In this document: piece by piece, positions 18,531 to 28,329 of the stretch
How positions within the stretch are numbered: the first letter of the stretch is position 1
Layout: each line of letters begins with the position of its first letter
Assembly (NCBI GenBank): GCA_029255105.1
Contig: JAQWWH010000087.1
Location: forward strand, 1 to 64,000
Length of the DNA: 64,000 nucleotides
Reading direction: 5' to 3'
From: Flavimaricola sp.
GTDB lineage: Bacteria; Pseudomonadota; Alphaproteobacteria; Rhodobacterales; Rhodobacteraceae
Program-made: the position numbers and the translations under genes
Notes under the pieces: model-generated
What the model saw: the letters and a program-made list of their open reading frames with translations, nothing else
Told to the model about the DNA's origin: nothing
Databases searched by the model: none

Positions 18531-19088
18531 TCAGGAGGCAGGGGTGGAGGACACACCAACCTGCGCCGGCCGCAAAAGGCGATCGTGCAGGAAAAAGCCT
18601 TCGGTCATCACCTGGATTATATCACCTGCCTTGGTGCCGGGAACCGGGGCCTCGAACATTGCTTGATGGGTCTGCGGGTCAAAGCGGTCACCAACTTCGG
18701 GAACGATCGGCTCTACCCCGTGCTTCTTGAACACGGTGATCAGCTCCCGCATGGTAAGCTCAATGCCTTCGATCAGGGCGGCCTGAGCTTCTTTCTGTTC
18801 GTCCGTCACGGTCTGCAAGGCACGGCGCAGGTTGTCATAAACTGGCAAAAGATCGCGGGCGAGTTTCGATCCGCCATAGTTCTCGGCCTCGCGACGATCG
18901 CGGTCTGCCCGCTTGCGGGTGTTTTCCGCATCCGCGAGCGCGCGCATGAACCGGTCACGGAAATCGTCACGCTCTGCGCGCAGGGCCTCGATCTCGTCAA
19001 AGCCTTCTCCCGCCTGTTCCGCCTCGATGGCATCAGCCTCGGCGGCCATTTCATCCAGTGTTTGCGGTTCGGTCTTCGGCTCGGACAT
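18531..19088 (-). CDS. grpE: GrpE nucleotide exchange factor
   Basis: 185 residues. A long charged N-terminal helix (ALRAERDDFRDRFMRALADAENTRKRADRD) leads into the compact C-terminal region with FDPQTHQAMFEAPV near residue 138, the family hallmark. It releases ADP from DnaK and thereby resets the chaperone cycle in the cytoplasm. The gene starts 15 bases after the hrcA stop, so it is the second gene of an hrcA-grpE operon; dnaK and dnaJ are not in this window. Confidence 0.96.
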   Translation of the reverse strand: MSEPKTEPQTLDEMAAEADAIEAEQAGEGFDEIEALRAERDDFRDRFMRALADAENTRKRADRDRREAENYGGSKLARDLLPVYDNLRRALQTVTDEQKEAQAALIEGIELTMRELITVFKKHGVEPIVPEVGDRFDPQTHQAMFEAPVPGTKAGDIIQVMTEGFFLHDRLLRPAQVGVSSTPAS

Positions 19089-19103
19089 ATCTTCTCTTTC
19101 TCT

Positions 19104-20165
19104 TCAGGACCGGTCCGACAGAAGCCTGCCGACCAGTTGAGCTGTGTAATCAACGATGGGCACGATACGCCCGTAGTTCAAACGTGTGGGGCCGATCACG
19201 CCGACCGCCCCGATAATCTTCCGGTCGGCGTTCATATAGGGAGAAACAACCAAAGAGGAACCCGAAAGTGAGAAAAGCTTGTTCTCAGACCCAATGAAAA
19301 TGCGCACGCCCTCGCCTGCTTCGGCCAGATCCAGAAACTGGGCGATATCACGTTTACGCTCGAGGTCGTCGAACAACGATCTGATCTTGTCGAGGTCTAC
19401 CTCGGTATCGTCACCCAGAAGGTTGCCGCGCCCTCGAACAATCAGCCTTTCGCCCTGTTCGCCCTGGTTGACCCAGGTAGCAAGTCCGCTTTCGACCAGT
19501 TCGGCAGCCAACAAATCGATCTCTTGCCGCCGCTTCCCGATCTCGGTGGCTATAACAGAAGAGAGTTCAGACAGGGTCCGACCCTCTGCAATCGAATTGA
19601 GAAAGTTTGCCGCCTCTCGCATGGACGAGGGTGTCTGGCCGGATGGTGGTGCGAATACGCGGTTCTCGACATGGCCATCACCAAACACCAGGACGACAAG
19701 GGCCCGCTCTCGGTCAAGGGACACAAAGTCGATGTGTTTGATCGGGGCTTCGTGCTTTGGTGTCAGAACAAGGCTTGCCCCCTTCGTGACACCTGACAGG
19801 GCAGAGCCGATCCGATCCAGAAACCCAGCGACATCGCCATTGTCCCGGGCCGCGGATTCATCAAGACGTGCCCGGTCTTCGCCATTCAGGTCACTAACTT
19901 CGAGAAGTCCGTCGACGAACATGCGCAACCCTAACTGAGTCGGGACCCGTCCTGCGCTGACATGCGGGCTTCCCAAAAGGCCCAGGTATTCGAGGTCCTG
20001 CATGACATTGCGGATGGTGGCCGCGCTGACCTGTTCGGACATTGTCCGCGTAAGACTGCGCGAGCCAACAGGAATTCCACTTTCAAGATAGCCTTCGACG
20101 ACGCGGCGAAACACTTCGCGCGACCGGTCGTTCATCTCTTCTATCCGTGGCGTCTTGTCTGACAT
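19104..20165 (-). CDS. hrcA: heat-inducible transcription repressor HrcA
   Basis: 353 residues from the second of two adjacent ATG codons (20165); the first at 20168 sits directly on the ACAGG ribosome binding site. The N-terminal winged helix (SREVFRRVVEGYLESGIPVGS...AATIRNVMQDLEYLGLL) and the C-terminal YGRIVPIVDYTAQLVGRLL are typical. HrcA represses chaperone genes through CIRCE operators. No CIRCE inverted repeat is visible before this operon, so autorepression is not evident here and its targets, probably groESL, lie elsewhere. Confidence 0.95.
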   Translation of the reverse strand: MSDKTPRIEEMNDRSREVFRRVVEGYLESGIPVGSRSLTRTMSEQVSAATIRNVMQDLEYLGLLGSPHVSAGRVPTQLGLRMFVDGLLEVSDLNGEDRARLDESAARDNGDVAGFLDRIGSALSGVTKGASLVLTPKHEAPIKHIDFVSLDRERALVVLVFGDGHVENRVFAPPSGQTPSSMREAANFLNSIAEGRTLSELSSVIATEIGKRRQEIDLLAAELVESGLATWVNQGEQGERLIVRGRGNLLGDDTEVDLDKIRSLFDDLERKRDIAQFLDLAEAGEGVRIFIGSENKLFSLSGSSLVVSPYMNADRKIIGAVGVIGPTRLNYGRIVPIVDYTAQLVGRLLSDRS

Positions 20166-20199
20166 CATCCTGTCCGGCCCGTTTCAACAAGGGCGAGCC

Positions 20200-20228
20200 A
20201 ATTAAAGCCTCGAGGTCGCCGGCGTCAA
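20200..20228 (-). promoter_or_regulatory. putative sigma-70 type promoter of hrcA-grpE
   Basis: On the minus strand TTGACG (20228-20223) and TTAATT (20205-20200) are separated by 17 bases and lie about 35 bases before the hrcA start codon. The -35 element is good and the -10 element moderate; this is a pattern match only. Confidence 0.4.
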
Positions 20229-20307
20229 TCGGTGCTTGCGTCAAACAGGGTTGGAATCACGTTGCCGTGCGCGTATCTCCGCGTCAGTTGGAAAAAAGGG
20301 AAATATC

Positions 20308-21015
20308 ATGCGTCCATCGGGCCGTCAGATCAACGAAATGCGCGCCGTCTCGATCGAGACGGGGGTAAACCGTCATGCAGAAGGATCTTGCCTGATCAAG
20401 ATGGGGGAGACGCATGTTCTTTGCACAGCAACCATCGACGAGAAAGTCCCATCTTTCATGAAGAATTCTGGGCTTGGCTGGGTCACGGCAGAGTACGGTA
20501 TGCTACCCCGGGCGACGAATACCCGCATGCGCCGCGAGGCGAAGAACGGACAGTCCGGCCGGACACAAGAGATCCAGCGCCTGATCGGCCGCTCATTGCG
20601 GGCCGGTGTAGACCGGGTCGCTCTCGGAGAGCGTCAGATCGTGGTGGACTGCGATGTCATTCAGGCAGACGGCGGCACCCGGTGCGCGTCGATCACCGGA
20701 GGTTGGGTCGCCTTGAAACTGGCGGTGAATAAGCTGATGGCCGCCCGCCTGATCACATCCGACCCCTTGATTGCGCCGGTTTCCGCGATCAGCTGCGGCA
20801 TCTATGCCGGTCAGACCTTGCTTGACCTGGATTATCCCGAAGACAGCGAAGCAGGCGTGGACGGCAATTTCGTCGTGACCGACGGCCGCCTGATCGAAGT
20901 TCAGATGTCGGCCGAGGGTGCGACATTCACCCGCGAACAGATGGACGCCCTGCTTGACCTTGCGCTTGAAGGCAACTCCGCGCTGGCCGCGGCGCAGATG
21001 GCGGCGGTTGCCTGA
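20308..21015 (+). CDS. rph: ribonuclease PH
   Basis: 235 residues from ATG 20308, preceded by AAAGGGAAATATC; the frame extends upstream to 20236 but RNase PH proteins begin at the MRPSGR motif. [27 protein letters not shown]-type sequence near residue 70-95, and the [12 protein letters not shown] phosphate/metal site near 113-124, identify the enzyme, which trims 3' ends of tRNA precursors using phosphate. It heads the rph-rdgB-hemW cluster. Confidence 0.96.
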   Translation: MRPSGRQINEMRAVSIETGVNRHAEGSCLIKMGETHVLCTATIDEKVPSFMKNSGLGWVTAEYGMLPRATNTRMRREAKNGQSGRTQEIQRLIGRSLRAGVDRVALGERQIVVDCDVIQADGGTRCASITGGWVALKLAVNKLMAARLITSDPLIAPVSAISCGIYAGQTLLDLDYPEDSEAGVDGNFVVTDGRLIEVQMSAEGATFTREQMDALLDLALEGNSALAAAQMAAVA

Positions 21016-21016
21016 C

Positions 21017-21628
21017 ATGACCCGGCGGTTCGATGGATCAGCATTGGTGGTAGCGACGCATAACTCTGGAAAGCTGGAGGAGATCGCAGCTTTGCTTGCG
21101 CCCTATGGCGTCAACCTAAGCTCAAACGCCGATCACGGCTTGCCAGAGCCTGAGGAAACCGAAGAGACGTTTGTCGGGAACGCCCGGATCAAGGCACATG
21201 CCGCTGCAAAGGCCACCGGCCTTCCCGCCCTTGCAGATGATTCTGGCATCGAGATTGACGGCCTTGGCGGTCGTCCCGGTGTTCACACGGCCGATTGGGC
21301 GGAAACGCCGCAGGGCCGCGACTTCAACATGGCGATGGAGCGGACCTGGGCAGAGCTTGAGGCTGTCGCCGCCCCGGAACCAAGGACGGCGCGGTTCTGC
21401 TGTACCCTCGTCTTGGCATGGCCCGATGGACACGACGAGGTGTTCGAGGGTCGCATGCCGGGGCAGATTGTCTGGCCCATGCGGGGCGATCAGGGGCACG
21501 GCTATGATCCTATCTTTCAGCCAGAGGGCCATACAGTGACGTTTGGCGAAATGGATCGATGGGAAAAGAACCAGATCAGCCACCGGGCAGACGCGTTCGC
21601 CAAGCTTGTGAAGGGCTGTTTTGCCTGA
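21017..21628 (+). CDS. rdgB: XTP/dITP diphosphatase (RdgB/HAM1 family)
   Basis: 203 residues starting one base after the rph stop. VVATHNSGKLEEI near the N-terminus, ETFVGNARIKA near residue 52 and LADDSGIEID near 74 form the substrate and metal site, and GHGYDPIF near 160 completes the family signature. The enzyme removes deaminated purine nucleotides (dITP, XTP) before they enter DNA. It overlaps the hemW start by eight bases. Confidence 0.95.
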   Translation: MTRRFDGSALVVATHNSGKLEEIAALLAPYGVNLSSNADHGLPEPEETEETFVGNARIKAHAAAKATGLPALADDSGIEIDGLGGRPGVHTADWAETPQGRDFNMAMERTWAELEAVAAPEPRTARFCCTLVLAWPDGHDEVFEGRMPGQIVWPMRGDQGHGYDPIFQPEGHTVTFGEMDRWEKNQISHRADAFAKLVKGCFA

Positions 21629-22814
21629 CCTGTCTCAGGAAGACTGGCGGGCGGGCGGCTTTGGCCTTTATATCCATTGGCCCTTTTGCCAGTCAAAATG
21701 CCCCTATTGCGACTTTAACAGCCATGTGGTCGCCAGCATCGATCAACCGCGCTGGACCCGCGCCTTTCTGAGCGAGATTGCTCGGGTGGGTGTCGAGACC
21801 GAAGGTCGCGTCCTCAACTCTGTCTTTTTTGGGGGCGGGACCCCTAGCCTGATGGACGCAGAGACGGTGAACGCCATCCTAGAGGCGGTCCGCGCGACCT
21901 GGCCCGTCGCGAACACCGTCGAAGTCACGCTGGAAGCCAATCCCACCAGCATCGAAGCTGGTCGGTTCGCCGACTATGCGGATACCGGGGTCAACCGGAT
22001 CTCCATGGGGGCGCAGGCTTTGAACGATGCTGACCTCAAGGCGCTGGGCCGGCTGCATTCGGTCAAAGAGGCGTTGGACGCGTTTGACATCGCTCGTAGG
22101 CTGTTTGGTCGGGTCAGTTTTGACCTGATCTACGCCCGTCAGGACCAAACGGTCGCTGCCTGGGAGGCGGAACTGAAGCAGGCCTTAGCCCTCGCCGTCG
22201 ACCACCTCTCCCTTTACCAATTGACCATCGAAGAGGGTACGGCCTTTGGCGACAGGTTTGCTGCCGGCCGCCTGAGGGGGCTGCCGGACGAAGATCGCGC
22301 TGCTGATATGTGGGAGGTGACGCAGGCAGTCACCGCGGACGCTGGGTTTGGGGCCTATGAAGTGTCCAACCATGCCCGGCCCGGTGCAGAGAGCCTGCAC
22401 AATCTCATCTATTGGAAAAGTGGTGACTACGCCGGCATCGGTCCCGGCGCACATGGCCGGATGACCGTTGGTGGTTTCCGGCTCGCGACAGAAGCCCCCA
22501 AAGCGCCAACCGACTGGCTGTTACAGGTAGAGCGATCCGGCACAGGCGAATGCGTCCGGGAGGCGCTCTCCCCCGAAGACAGGCTTGCCGAATTTCTTAT
22601 GATGGGACTGCGTTTGACAGAAGGTGTTTCAACAGAACGACTTGCCGCCCTCGCAGCCCCTTCCCCAGTAGCCCCTTCGAACGATGATTTATATAACAAT
22701 ATCAAAATATTAGAGGATATCGGTATGCTTTTCTCGGGCGATGGCGCCCTTCGCGTCACAACGGAGGGGCGGCCCGTTCTCAACGCTATTCTACGCAAGC
22801 TTCTTGGGGCCTGA
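21621..22814 (+). CDS. hemW: HemW-type radical SAM heme chaperone
   Basis: 397 residues from TTG 21621, which overlaps the rdgB coding end. The radical SAM cluster cysteines are C23, C27 and C30 in CQSKCPYCDF, followed by FFGGGTPSL and the C-terminal HemN-like domain. Members were long called oxygen-independent coproporphyrinogen III oxidase, but proteins with this short N-terminus belong to the HemW heme-trafficking group. The gene closes the rph-rdgB-hemW run and ends four bases before the convergent parB stop. Confidence 0.9.
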   Translation: MPDLSQEDWRAGGFGLYIHWPFCQSKCPYCDFNSHVVASIDQPRWTRAFLSEIARVGVETEGRVLNSVFFGGGTPSLMDAETVNAILEAVRATWPVANTVEVTLEANPTSIEAGRFADYADTGVNRISMGAQALNDADLKALGRLHSVKEALDAFDIARRLFGRVSFDLIYARQDQTVAAWEAELKQALALAVDHLSLYQLTIEEGTAFGDRFAAGRLRGLPDEDRAADMWEVTQAVTADAGFGAYEVSNHARPGAESLHNLIYWKSGDYAGIGPGAHGRMTVGGFRLATEAPKAPTDWLLQVERSGTGECVREALSPEDRLAEFLMMGLRLTEGVSTERLAALAAPSPVAPSNDDLYNNIKILEDIGMLFSGDGALRVTTEGRPVLNAILRKLLGA

Positions 22815-22818
22815 AAGC

Positions 22819-23709
22819 TTAGCCCCCGGAAAGGGCGCGAAGCAGGTCGTCAAGTTGACCCAGATTTCGATAGCGCAAGGTTAGGGTCCCCCCTTCTTGT
22901 CCGTCGGGATGGTCGATGCTGACGGCCATGCCCAGCGTTGCGCCCAATTCCTTTTCGATCTGAATGGTATCTGCGTCCTTGGCGCCCATGGCGCGGGTAG
23001 ACCGGGCAGGACGGGATGCCGCACCGTCGGTCTTGGCAAGCTTTTCGGCATCACGGACGGAGAGTTTTCCCTGAATGATGCGATTGGCAAACTCTGACGC
23101 CTTTGGATGACCGATAAGCGCGCGGGCGTGGCCGGCGGTCAGCGCGCCGCTGATCACATGGGCCTGTACGTCTTCAGGGAGAGAGAGCAAACGCATGAGG
23201 TTGGCAATGTGGCTGCGACTCTTGCCAAGCGCGGCGCCAAGCTGCTCTTGCGTATGGCCGAAACGGTCCATGAGCTGTCGATAGCCTGCCGCCTCATCAA
23301 TCGCGTTCAAGTCGGCGCGTTGAATGTTCTCGATGATGGCGACTTCTAGAACCTCGGTATCGGTATAATCCCTTAGAATCACGGGGATTTCGTGCAGGGA
23401 GGCCATCTGAGCAGCCCTCCAACGACGTTCGCCTGCGACGATTTCGTAGCCACCGGGATTCTCGGGGTCCTGCCGAACGATGAGAGGCTGGATGATCCCC
23501 TTTTCGCGAATTGACGCGGCCAGTTCATCCAGGGCCTCCTGACCAAAGCTGCGACGAGGCTGGTTCGGATTGGGCCGCAAAGCCTCGACCGGCACCCGCA
23601 AGTCAGGGCGACGGCTACGACCTTCGGCTTGGGGTTCATGGTTCACATCGGCCATGAGAGCGGACAATCCGCGGCCAAGACCTCGGGTACGGTTGTTTTT
23701 GTCGGCCAT
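22819..23709 (-). CDS. parB: chromosome partitioning protein ParB
   Basis: 296 residues. The N-terminal LRPNPNQPRRSF, the CTP-binding GERRWRAAQ near residue 96 and ENIQRADLN near 130 form the CTPase domain; the central helix-turn-helix SRSHIANLMRLL binds parS. The C-terminal part is the dimer domain. ParB loads at parS, slides along DNA using CTP and works with ParA to move origin regions apart. It is the last gene of the minus-strand block and follows parA by 18 bases; two parS sites lie 1.4-3.3 kb upstream in the same block. Confidence 0.96.
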   Translation of the reverse strand: MADKNNRTRGLGRGLSALMADVNHEPQAEGRSRRPDLRVPVEALRPNPNQPRRSFGQEALDELAASIREKGIIQPLIVRQDPENPGGYEIVAGERRWRAAQMASLHEIPVILRDYTDTEVLEVAIIENIQRADLNAIDEAAGYRQLMDRFGHTQEQLGAALGKSRSHIANLMRLLSLPEDVQAHVISGALTAGHARALIGHPKASEFANRIIQGKLSVRDAEKLAKTDGAASRPARSTRAMGAKDADTIQIEKELGATLGMAVSIDHPDGQEGGTLTLRYRNLGQLDDLLRALSGG

Positions 23710-23727
23710 GGTCTATCCCTTCCCGGA

Positions 23728-24525
23728 TCAACGTTCGCGAGCAATCAATTCCGCAGCAAGGGCGCGGTAGGCCAGGCTGCCGGTGGACCCAGTATCGTAG
23801 TCCAGGACGGGCATAGCAAACGAGGGCGCCTCACTAAGTCGGACATTCCGGGGAATGACCGTTGCAAAGACAAGATCCCCAAGGTTCTGACGCGCATCCG
23901 CCTCGACCTGTTGGGACAGGTTATTGCGACGGTCATACATCGTCAGGACGACCCCTTCGATCCGAAGCTTGGGGTTCGCCGCCTGCCGGACCTCTCGCAG
24001 CGTGAGCATGAACTGGGACAGACCCTCAAGTGCAAAAAACTCGGTTTGCAGCGGTACAATGACGGATTGTGACGCAACCATTGCGTTAACCGTCAATATG
24101 TTGAGGGAAGGGGGGCAATCGATCAATACATAGTCAATATTGAGCGCCTCCATCGCGGGGGCGCGAAGAGCATCATGAAGCAAGTAGCTGCGCTTTTCGT
24201 TCGCGATAAGCTCAATATCCGCAGAGCTCAGGTCGGTGGTCGCCGGAACAATCAGAAGGTTGACGACGTCTGTTTCCTGGACCGCCTCCTGAGGTGTCGC
24301 GTCCCCTAGCACGAAATCGTAGGTCGTGACCTTGCGGCTTTCTGGCCCTATCCCAAGACCGGTCGACGCATTTCCCTGAGGGTCCAGATCCACAAGCAGA
24401 ACGCGTCGATCCGCTTCGGCCAGTGCCGCACCAAGATTGATGGCTGTTGTCGTCTTCCCAACGCCGCCTTTCTGGTTTGCTACCGCGATGATCCGTGGAC
24501 CGCGGGTATTCAATAGGTCAGACAT
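23728..24525 (-). CDS. parA: chromosome partitioning ATPase ParA
   Basis: 265 residues. The deviant Walker A KGGVGKTTTAINL starts near residue 19, LLVDLDPQGNAST near 43 and DYVLIDCPPSL near 130. It is a nucleoid-bound ATPase that with ParB segregates the chromosome origin. Its start codon overlaps the end of rsmG by eight bases, so the rsmG-parA-parB unit is translationally coupled. Confidence 0.96.
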   Translation of the reverse strand: MSDLLNTRGPRIIAVANQKGGVGKTTTAINLGAALAEADRRVLLVDLDPQGNASTGLGIGPESRKVTTYDFVLGDATPQEAVQETDVVNLLIVPATTDLSSADIELIANEKRSYLLHDALRAPAMEALNIDYVLIDCPPSLNILTVNAMVASQSVIVPLQTEFFALEGLSQFMLTLREVRQAANPKLRIEGVVLTMYDRRNNLSQQVEADARQNLGDLVFATVIPRNVRLSEAPSFAMPVLDYDTGSTGSLAYRALAAELIARER

Positions 24526-25138
24526 GAGCGATCCTTGTGAGGGCTAGAATCCGGGCGCCAGATTCGGTCTGACTGTCATGAGATAGCAGGTCAAAGGTCC
24601 AATCCGCACGAGCCAATTCGACCTCATCAGCTGCTGTGCGCCCTTTTTGCAAAAGCGCTGTACCCTCGGAAGCGAGGTGCCTTTGGACCAAGCCAATAAG
24701 GGCCGGCAAAGGCGCAAGTGCGCGCGCTGAAACCACATCCGCCGACAACGGGGGCACGGCCTCGATCCTCGATGACAGCACCGATACTGCAAGTCCAAGC
24801 TCACGAACGCAGGTCCGCAGGAAGGCCGATTTGCGTTGATCACTTTCGATCAGGGTTATGGACTTGTCAGTGTCGGCAGCCATGATCGCAATGACAATTC
24901 CCGGAAAACCTCCGCCACTGCCCAAGTCTGCCCAGCTATGCCAACCAGCTGGCGCCAAAGGAAAAAGCTGCGCTGAATCAAGGATATGACGGCTCCAAAG
25001 GTCCGGGACGGTGGCTGGCCCAACAAGATTGATCTTTGGGGTCCATTTACGTACCAACCCCTCGAATACCGTGAGTCGATTGGTCGTTTCACGTGAAACA
25101 TCCAGACCTGGCAAAAGCGTCTCCAGATCACTTTTCAC
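24518..25138 (-). CDS. rsmG: 16S rRNA (guanine-N7) methyltransferase RsmG
   Basis: 206 residues from GTG 25138, which overlaps the mnmG stop (GTGA). The SAM-binding loop [14 protein letters not shown] is near residue 67 and FLRTCVREL shortly after. It methylates G527 of 16S rRNA. Codons 13-18, giving DVSRET, are imposed by an embedded parS site, a known feature of gidB genes beside chromosome origins. Confidence 0.95.
   Translation of the reverse strand: MKSDLETLLPGLDVSRETTNRLTVFEGLVRKWTPKINLVGPATVPDLWSRHILDSAQLFPLAPAGWHSWADLGSGGGFPGIVIAIMAADTDKSITLIESDQRKSAFLRTCVRELGLAVSVLSSRIEAVPPLSADVVSARALAPLPALIGLVQRHLASEGTALLQKGRTAADEVELARADWTFDLLSHDSQTESGARILALTRIAHV
25086..25099. other. parS centromere site inside rsmG
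   Basis: GTTTCACGTGAAAC is a perfect 14-base palindrome and, extended by one base on the right, matches 15 of 16 positions of the consensus parS (TGTTTCACGTGAAACA). It is embedded in the rsmG coding sequence near its start. ParB encoded 1.4 kb away is the expected ligand. Confidence 0.93.
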
Positions 25139-27003
25139 GCCGGTCGTGCCACTTGTTTTCGTTTCAATCGGGCTGAAATCAGAAGAAGCGCCGAAGGGGT
25201 CATGCCGTCGATACGCGCCGCATGGCCCAGGGTCGCTGGCCTTGTACGATTGAGTTTCAACTGGAGTTCTGTCGAAAGACCCGGAATACCCGAGTAAACG
25301 AAATCCGAAGGGATGACGTCCGCCTCGTCCTTCCGGAGCGAAGCGATGTCACGGTTCTGCCGCTCAACATAAGTCGCATAAAGTGCGTCACGTTTCAGCT
25401 GTTCACTAATTTCGGTTGGAATATCAGCTAGTTCAGGCGCCAAGCTGGCGATCTGATGAAATGTTGAATCACTTAGACTAAGCGCCTCAAGCCCTGTCCT
25501 GCGTTCCTTGTCAGGGTTGATGTTGATGCCCTGCCCCGCCAGTTCGCGGGCAGAAAAGCTGTATCTCCCTATTCGCAACCTAGCCACCTCCAACGCTTCG
25601 GCCTTGGTTGAGAATAGCTCCCAACGGGTGTCATGCACTAATCCCAAATCGCGGCCAAGCGACGTCAATCGCTGGTCTGCATTGTCTGCCCTAAGCGACA
25701 ACCGAAACTCGGCCCGCGAGGTGAACATGCGATAGGGTTCACTGACACCCTTGGTAACAAGGTCATCAATCATGACGCCGATGTACGATGTCGTCCTGCT
25801 GAAATGTACCGGCTCAAGATCTTGCGATAGCCGGGCGGCATTCAAGCCTGCAACCAGCCCCTGCGCTGCGGCCTCTTCATAGCCGGTGGTTCCATTGATC
25901 TGGCCCGCCAAGAACAATCCTGGCACATCTCGAAGGGCAAGGGCCGGCGTCAGGGCACGGGGATCAACGAAATCATACTCAATCGCATATCCGGGCTGGA
26001 GGATGATTGCATTCTCGAGGCCGCTGATAGACCTGACATAATCCTCCTGGACATCCCTGGGAAGCGACGTCGAAATGCCATTTGGGTAGATGGTGTGATC
26101 ATCCAGTCCTTCTGGCTCAAGAAAGACCTGGTGAGACATCTTGTCCGCAAAGCGAACAACCTTATCCTCGATCGAAGGACAGTAGCGAGGGCCAATGCCC
26201 TCAATATGCCCACCATACATTGCGGAGCGACCCAGGTTTTCTCGAATGATTTCATGGGTTTTGTCGTTGGTATGAGTAATCCCGCAACTAATCTGGCGTG
26301 CCAGCGGTGTGGTGGACCGAAACGAAAACAGTGTTGGATCATCATCACCCGGTTGCATCTCGAGACCCGACCAATCAATAGACCGGCCATCGAGCCGCGG
26401 AGGAGTGCCCGTCTTCAAACGGCTGAGCGGAAGACCAAATTCATCGAGCCGCTCAGCCATCCGCACAGATGGGCGTTCCCCCATTCTTCCACCTGGATGG
26501 GAGGCATCGCCAATATGTATAACGCCGCGCAGAAACGTCCCAGTGGTCAGCACAACGGCCTTGCTATGCAAGATTGATCCATCGGCCGAAACGATGCCAC
26601 AAACCCGGCCATCCACAATGTTAAGATCTACAGCTTCACCCAGAACGATGTCCAATCCGGGGCAGTTGTGAATTTCTTGCTGCATCGCAAGGCGGTAGCG
26701 GGCCCTGTCAGCTTGGGCCCGTGGGCCCTGAACGGCCGGCCCCTTCTTCCGATTAAGTAAACGGAACTGTATGCCCGCAAAATCGGCGACCCGGCCCATA
26801 ACCCCGTCCAGCGCATCAATTTCGCGCACCAGGTGCCCTTTTCCCAGTCCCCCAATCGCAGGATTGCAAGACATCGCACCGATACCCCTTTGGTCCAACG
26901 TCACAAGCGCAACGCGGACGCCCGTTCGTGCTGCCGCATGCGCCGCCTCGCAGCCCGCGTGGCCACCCCCAATAACGATGACATCATGCTCGCGGTGTTT
27001 CAC
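25135..27003 (-). CDS. mnmG: tRNA 5-carboxymethylaminomethyluridine synthase subunit MnmG
   Basis: 622 residues from GTG 27003. The FAD loop [12 protein letters not shown] begins near residue 11, followed by [21 protein letters not shown] near 45, [22 protein letters not shown] near 360 and a C-terminal helical MnmE/tRNA-binding domain. With MnmE it modifies U34 of certain tRNAs. The GTG start codon lies within a parS palindrome, so translation start and centromere share sequence. Confidence 0.96.
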   Translation of the reverse strand: MKHREHDVIVIGGGHAGCEAAHAAARTGVRVALVTLDQRGIGAMSCNPAIGGLGKGHLVREIDALDGVMGRVADFAGIQFRLLNRKKGPAVQGPRAQADRARYRLAMQQEIHNCPGLDIVLGEAVDLNIVDGRVCGIVSADGSILHSKAVVLTTGTFLRGVIHIGDASHPGGRMGERPSVRMAERLDEFGLPLSRLKTGTPPRLDGRSIDWSGLEMQPGDDDPTLFSFRSTTPLARQISCGITHTNDKTHEIIRENLGRSAMYGGHIEGIGPRYCPSIEDKVVRFADKMSHQVFLEPEGLDDHTIYPNGISTSLPRDVQEDYVRSISGLENAIILQPGYAIEYDFVDPRALTPALALRDVPGLFLAGQINGTTGYEEAAAQGLVAGLNAARLSQDLEPVHFSRTTSYIGVMIDDLVTKGVSEPYRMFTSRAEFRLSLRADNADQRLTSLGRDLGLVHDTRWELFSTKAEALEVARLRIGRYSFSARELAGQGININPDKERRTGLEALSLSDSTFHQIASLAPELADIPTEISEQLKRDALYATYVERQNRDIASLRKDEADVIPSDFVYSGIPGLSTELQLKLNRTRPATLGHAARIDGMTPSALLLISARLKRKQVARPA

Positions 27004-27010
27004 GTGAAAC
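26997..27010. other. parS centromere site at the mnmG start codon
   Basis: GTTTCACGTGAAAC, preceded by T, matches 15 of 16 consensus parS positions. It spans the mnmG start (GTG read on the minus strand at 27003-27001) and the mnmE-mnmG gap. It is the second exact palindromic core in the window, 1.9 kb from the first. Confidence 0.93.
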
Positions 27011-27015
27011 GGTCC

Positions 27016-28299
27016 TCACTTACCGATGCAAAAGCTGGAGAAGATTTCTCCCAGAATATCCTCGACATCCACCCTGCCGACAAGTGAGTCGACAGATCGA
27101 ATGGCTGAACGCAGGTTCTCTGCCAAAACGTCTGCTTGTTCAACAGCATTGGGCATCATTCTTATCGCGGCGTCGATATCCCTGATCGCACCAAGCATCG
27201 CCATCCGATGCCGCTCGCGCATCGCAACACCGACGCAAGCTGTTCTCTCCCGGAGAGTCGTTGAAATGCGCGACACAAGACCGTCAACACCCTGCCCTGT
27301 CAGTCCAGAGATCCCCACTTCTTCGGAATCTCCGATATCGACTTTTGACTGCACCACGATATCACCCTCTTTTACCTTGAGCGCTGGGTGACCTCCGGGG
27401 TCGATCATGTGTATCCGCAAATCAGCGCCAAGTGACCGCGCTGTGCCTCTCTCAATTCCAATCTGTTCAACTTGATCATCCGTTTGTCGAAGGCCTGCCG
27501 TATCCAGAACAGTGACCGGCAAGCCATCCAGAACCATTCTCACTTCAATGATGTCGCGTGTTGTCCCAGCGAACTCAGACGTTATCGCCGCATCTCGCCC
27601 TGCCAACCGATTGAGCAATGTCGACTTCCCGACATTTGGCGGACCGACGATCGCAACCTCAAAACCCTCGCGAATTCGCTCGGCAATCCGGACTCCCTCT
27701 GCCTCCTGTGCCATCTCGGTACGAACTGCCGTCAGCAGGTCCGACACTTCGGGGCTGACATCAACTGGTACGTCTTCATCCGCAAAATCTATCGTTGCCT
27801 CGATAAGGGCAGCAGACCGGATCAACGCCGCCCGCCAACGTTCTGCCAAATCTCCAAGGGCGCCAGAAAAGACACGGACAGCCTGCTGTCTTTGGGCCTC
27901 GGTCTCGGCGTCGATCAGATCGGCCAGGCCTTCGACTTGCGCCAAGTCCAAACAACCATTCTCAAGCGCACGCCTGGTGAACTCCCCCGCCTCTGCTTGT
28001 CGTAAGCCGGGGATTTCGCCCAGTAACCTAAGTACGACCGCAACGATCGCTGTACTTCCATGCAAGTGAAGCTCTGCGACCTGTTCCCCGGTGAAGCTCC
28101 GCCCCTTTTCAAAGCTCAGGATCAGGGCATTGTCGACAAGTGAACCGTCTGGGTCCCTAACGGGCCGAAGGCTACGTCCATGATCAGGTAGCGTCCCGGT
28201 CATTCCTTCAACCGCAATCTTTGCGCCAGGACCCGAGACCCGAACAACAGCCACACCTGCCCTGCCCTGGGCCGTCGCTAGAGCAAAAATCGTGTCCAT
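27016..28299 (-). CDS. mnmE: tRNA modification GTPase MnmE
   Basis: 427 residues from ATG 28299 (a GTG directly before it at 28302 is the alternative). The N-terminal folate-binding domain carries [13 protein letters not shown] and HLHGS; the inserted G domain has GPPNVGKST near residue 221, GTTRD and DTAGLR. The G4 motif reads SKVD instead of NKxD. The C-terminus is FCIGK, with the essential cysteine. Partner of MnmG in wobble uridine modification. It lies between rho and mnmG with 30- and 12-base gaps. Confidence 0.95.
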   Translation of the reverse strand: MDTIFALATAQGRAGVAVVRVSGPGAKIAVEGMTGTLPDHGRSLRPVRDPDGSLVDNALILSFEKGRSFTGEQVAELHLHGSTAIVAVVLRLLGEIPGLRQAEAGEFTRRALENGCLDLAQVEGLADLIDAETEAQRQQAVRVFSGALGDLAERWRAALIRSAALIEATIDFADEDVPVDVSPEVSDLLTAVRTEMAQEAEGVRIAERIREGFEVAIVGPPNVGKSTLLNRLAGRDAAITSEFAGTTRDIIEVRMVLDGLPVTVLDTAGLRQTDDQVEQIGIERGTARSLGADLRIHMIDPGGHPALKVKEGDIVVQSKVDIGDSEEVGISGLTGQGVDGLVSRISTTLRERTACVGVAMRERHRMAMLGAIRDIDAAIRMMPNAVEQADVLAENLRSAIRSVDSLVGRVDVEDILGEIFSSFCIGK

Positions 28300-28329
28300 C
28301 ACTCTAAACCTTTGTTATGAAAAGATAAC

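Noticed and set aside
20169-20307. CIRCE operator before hrcA
   Set aside because: No TTAGCACTC or GAGTGCTAA arm occurs in the gap.
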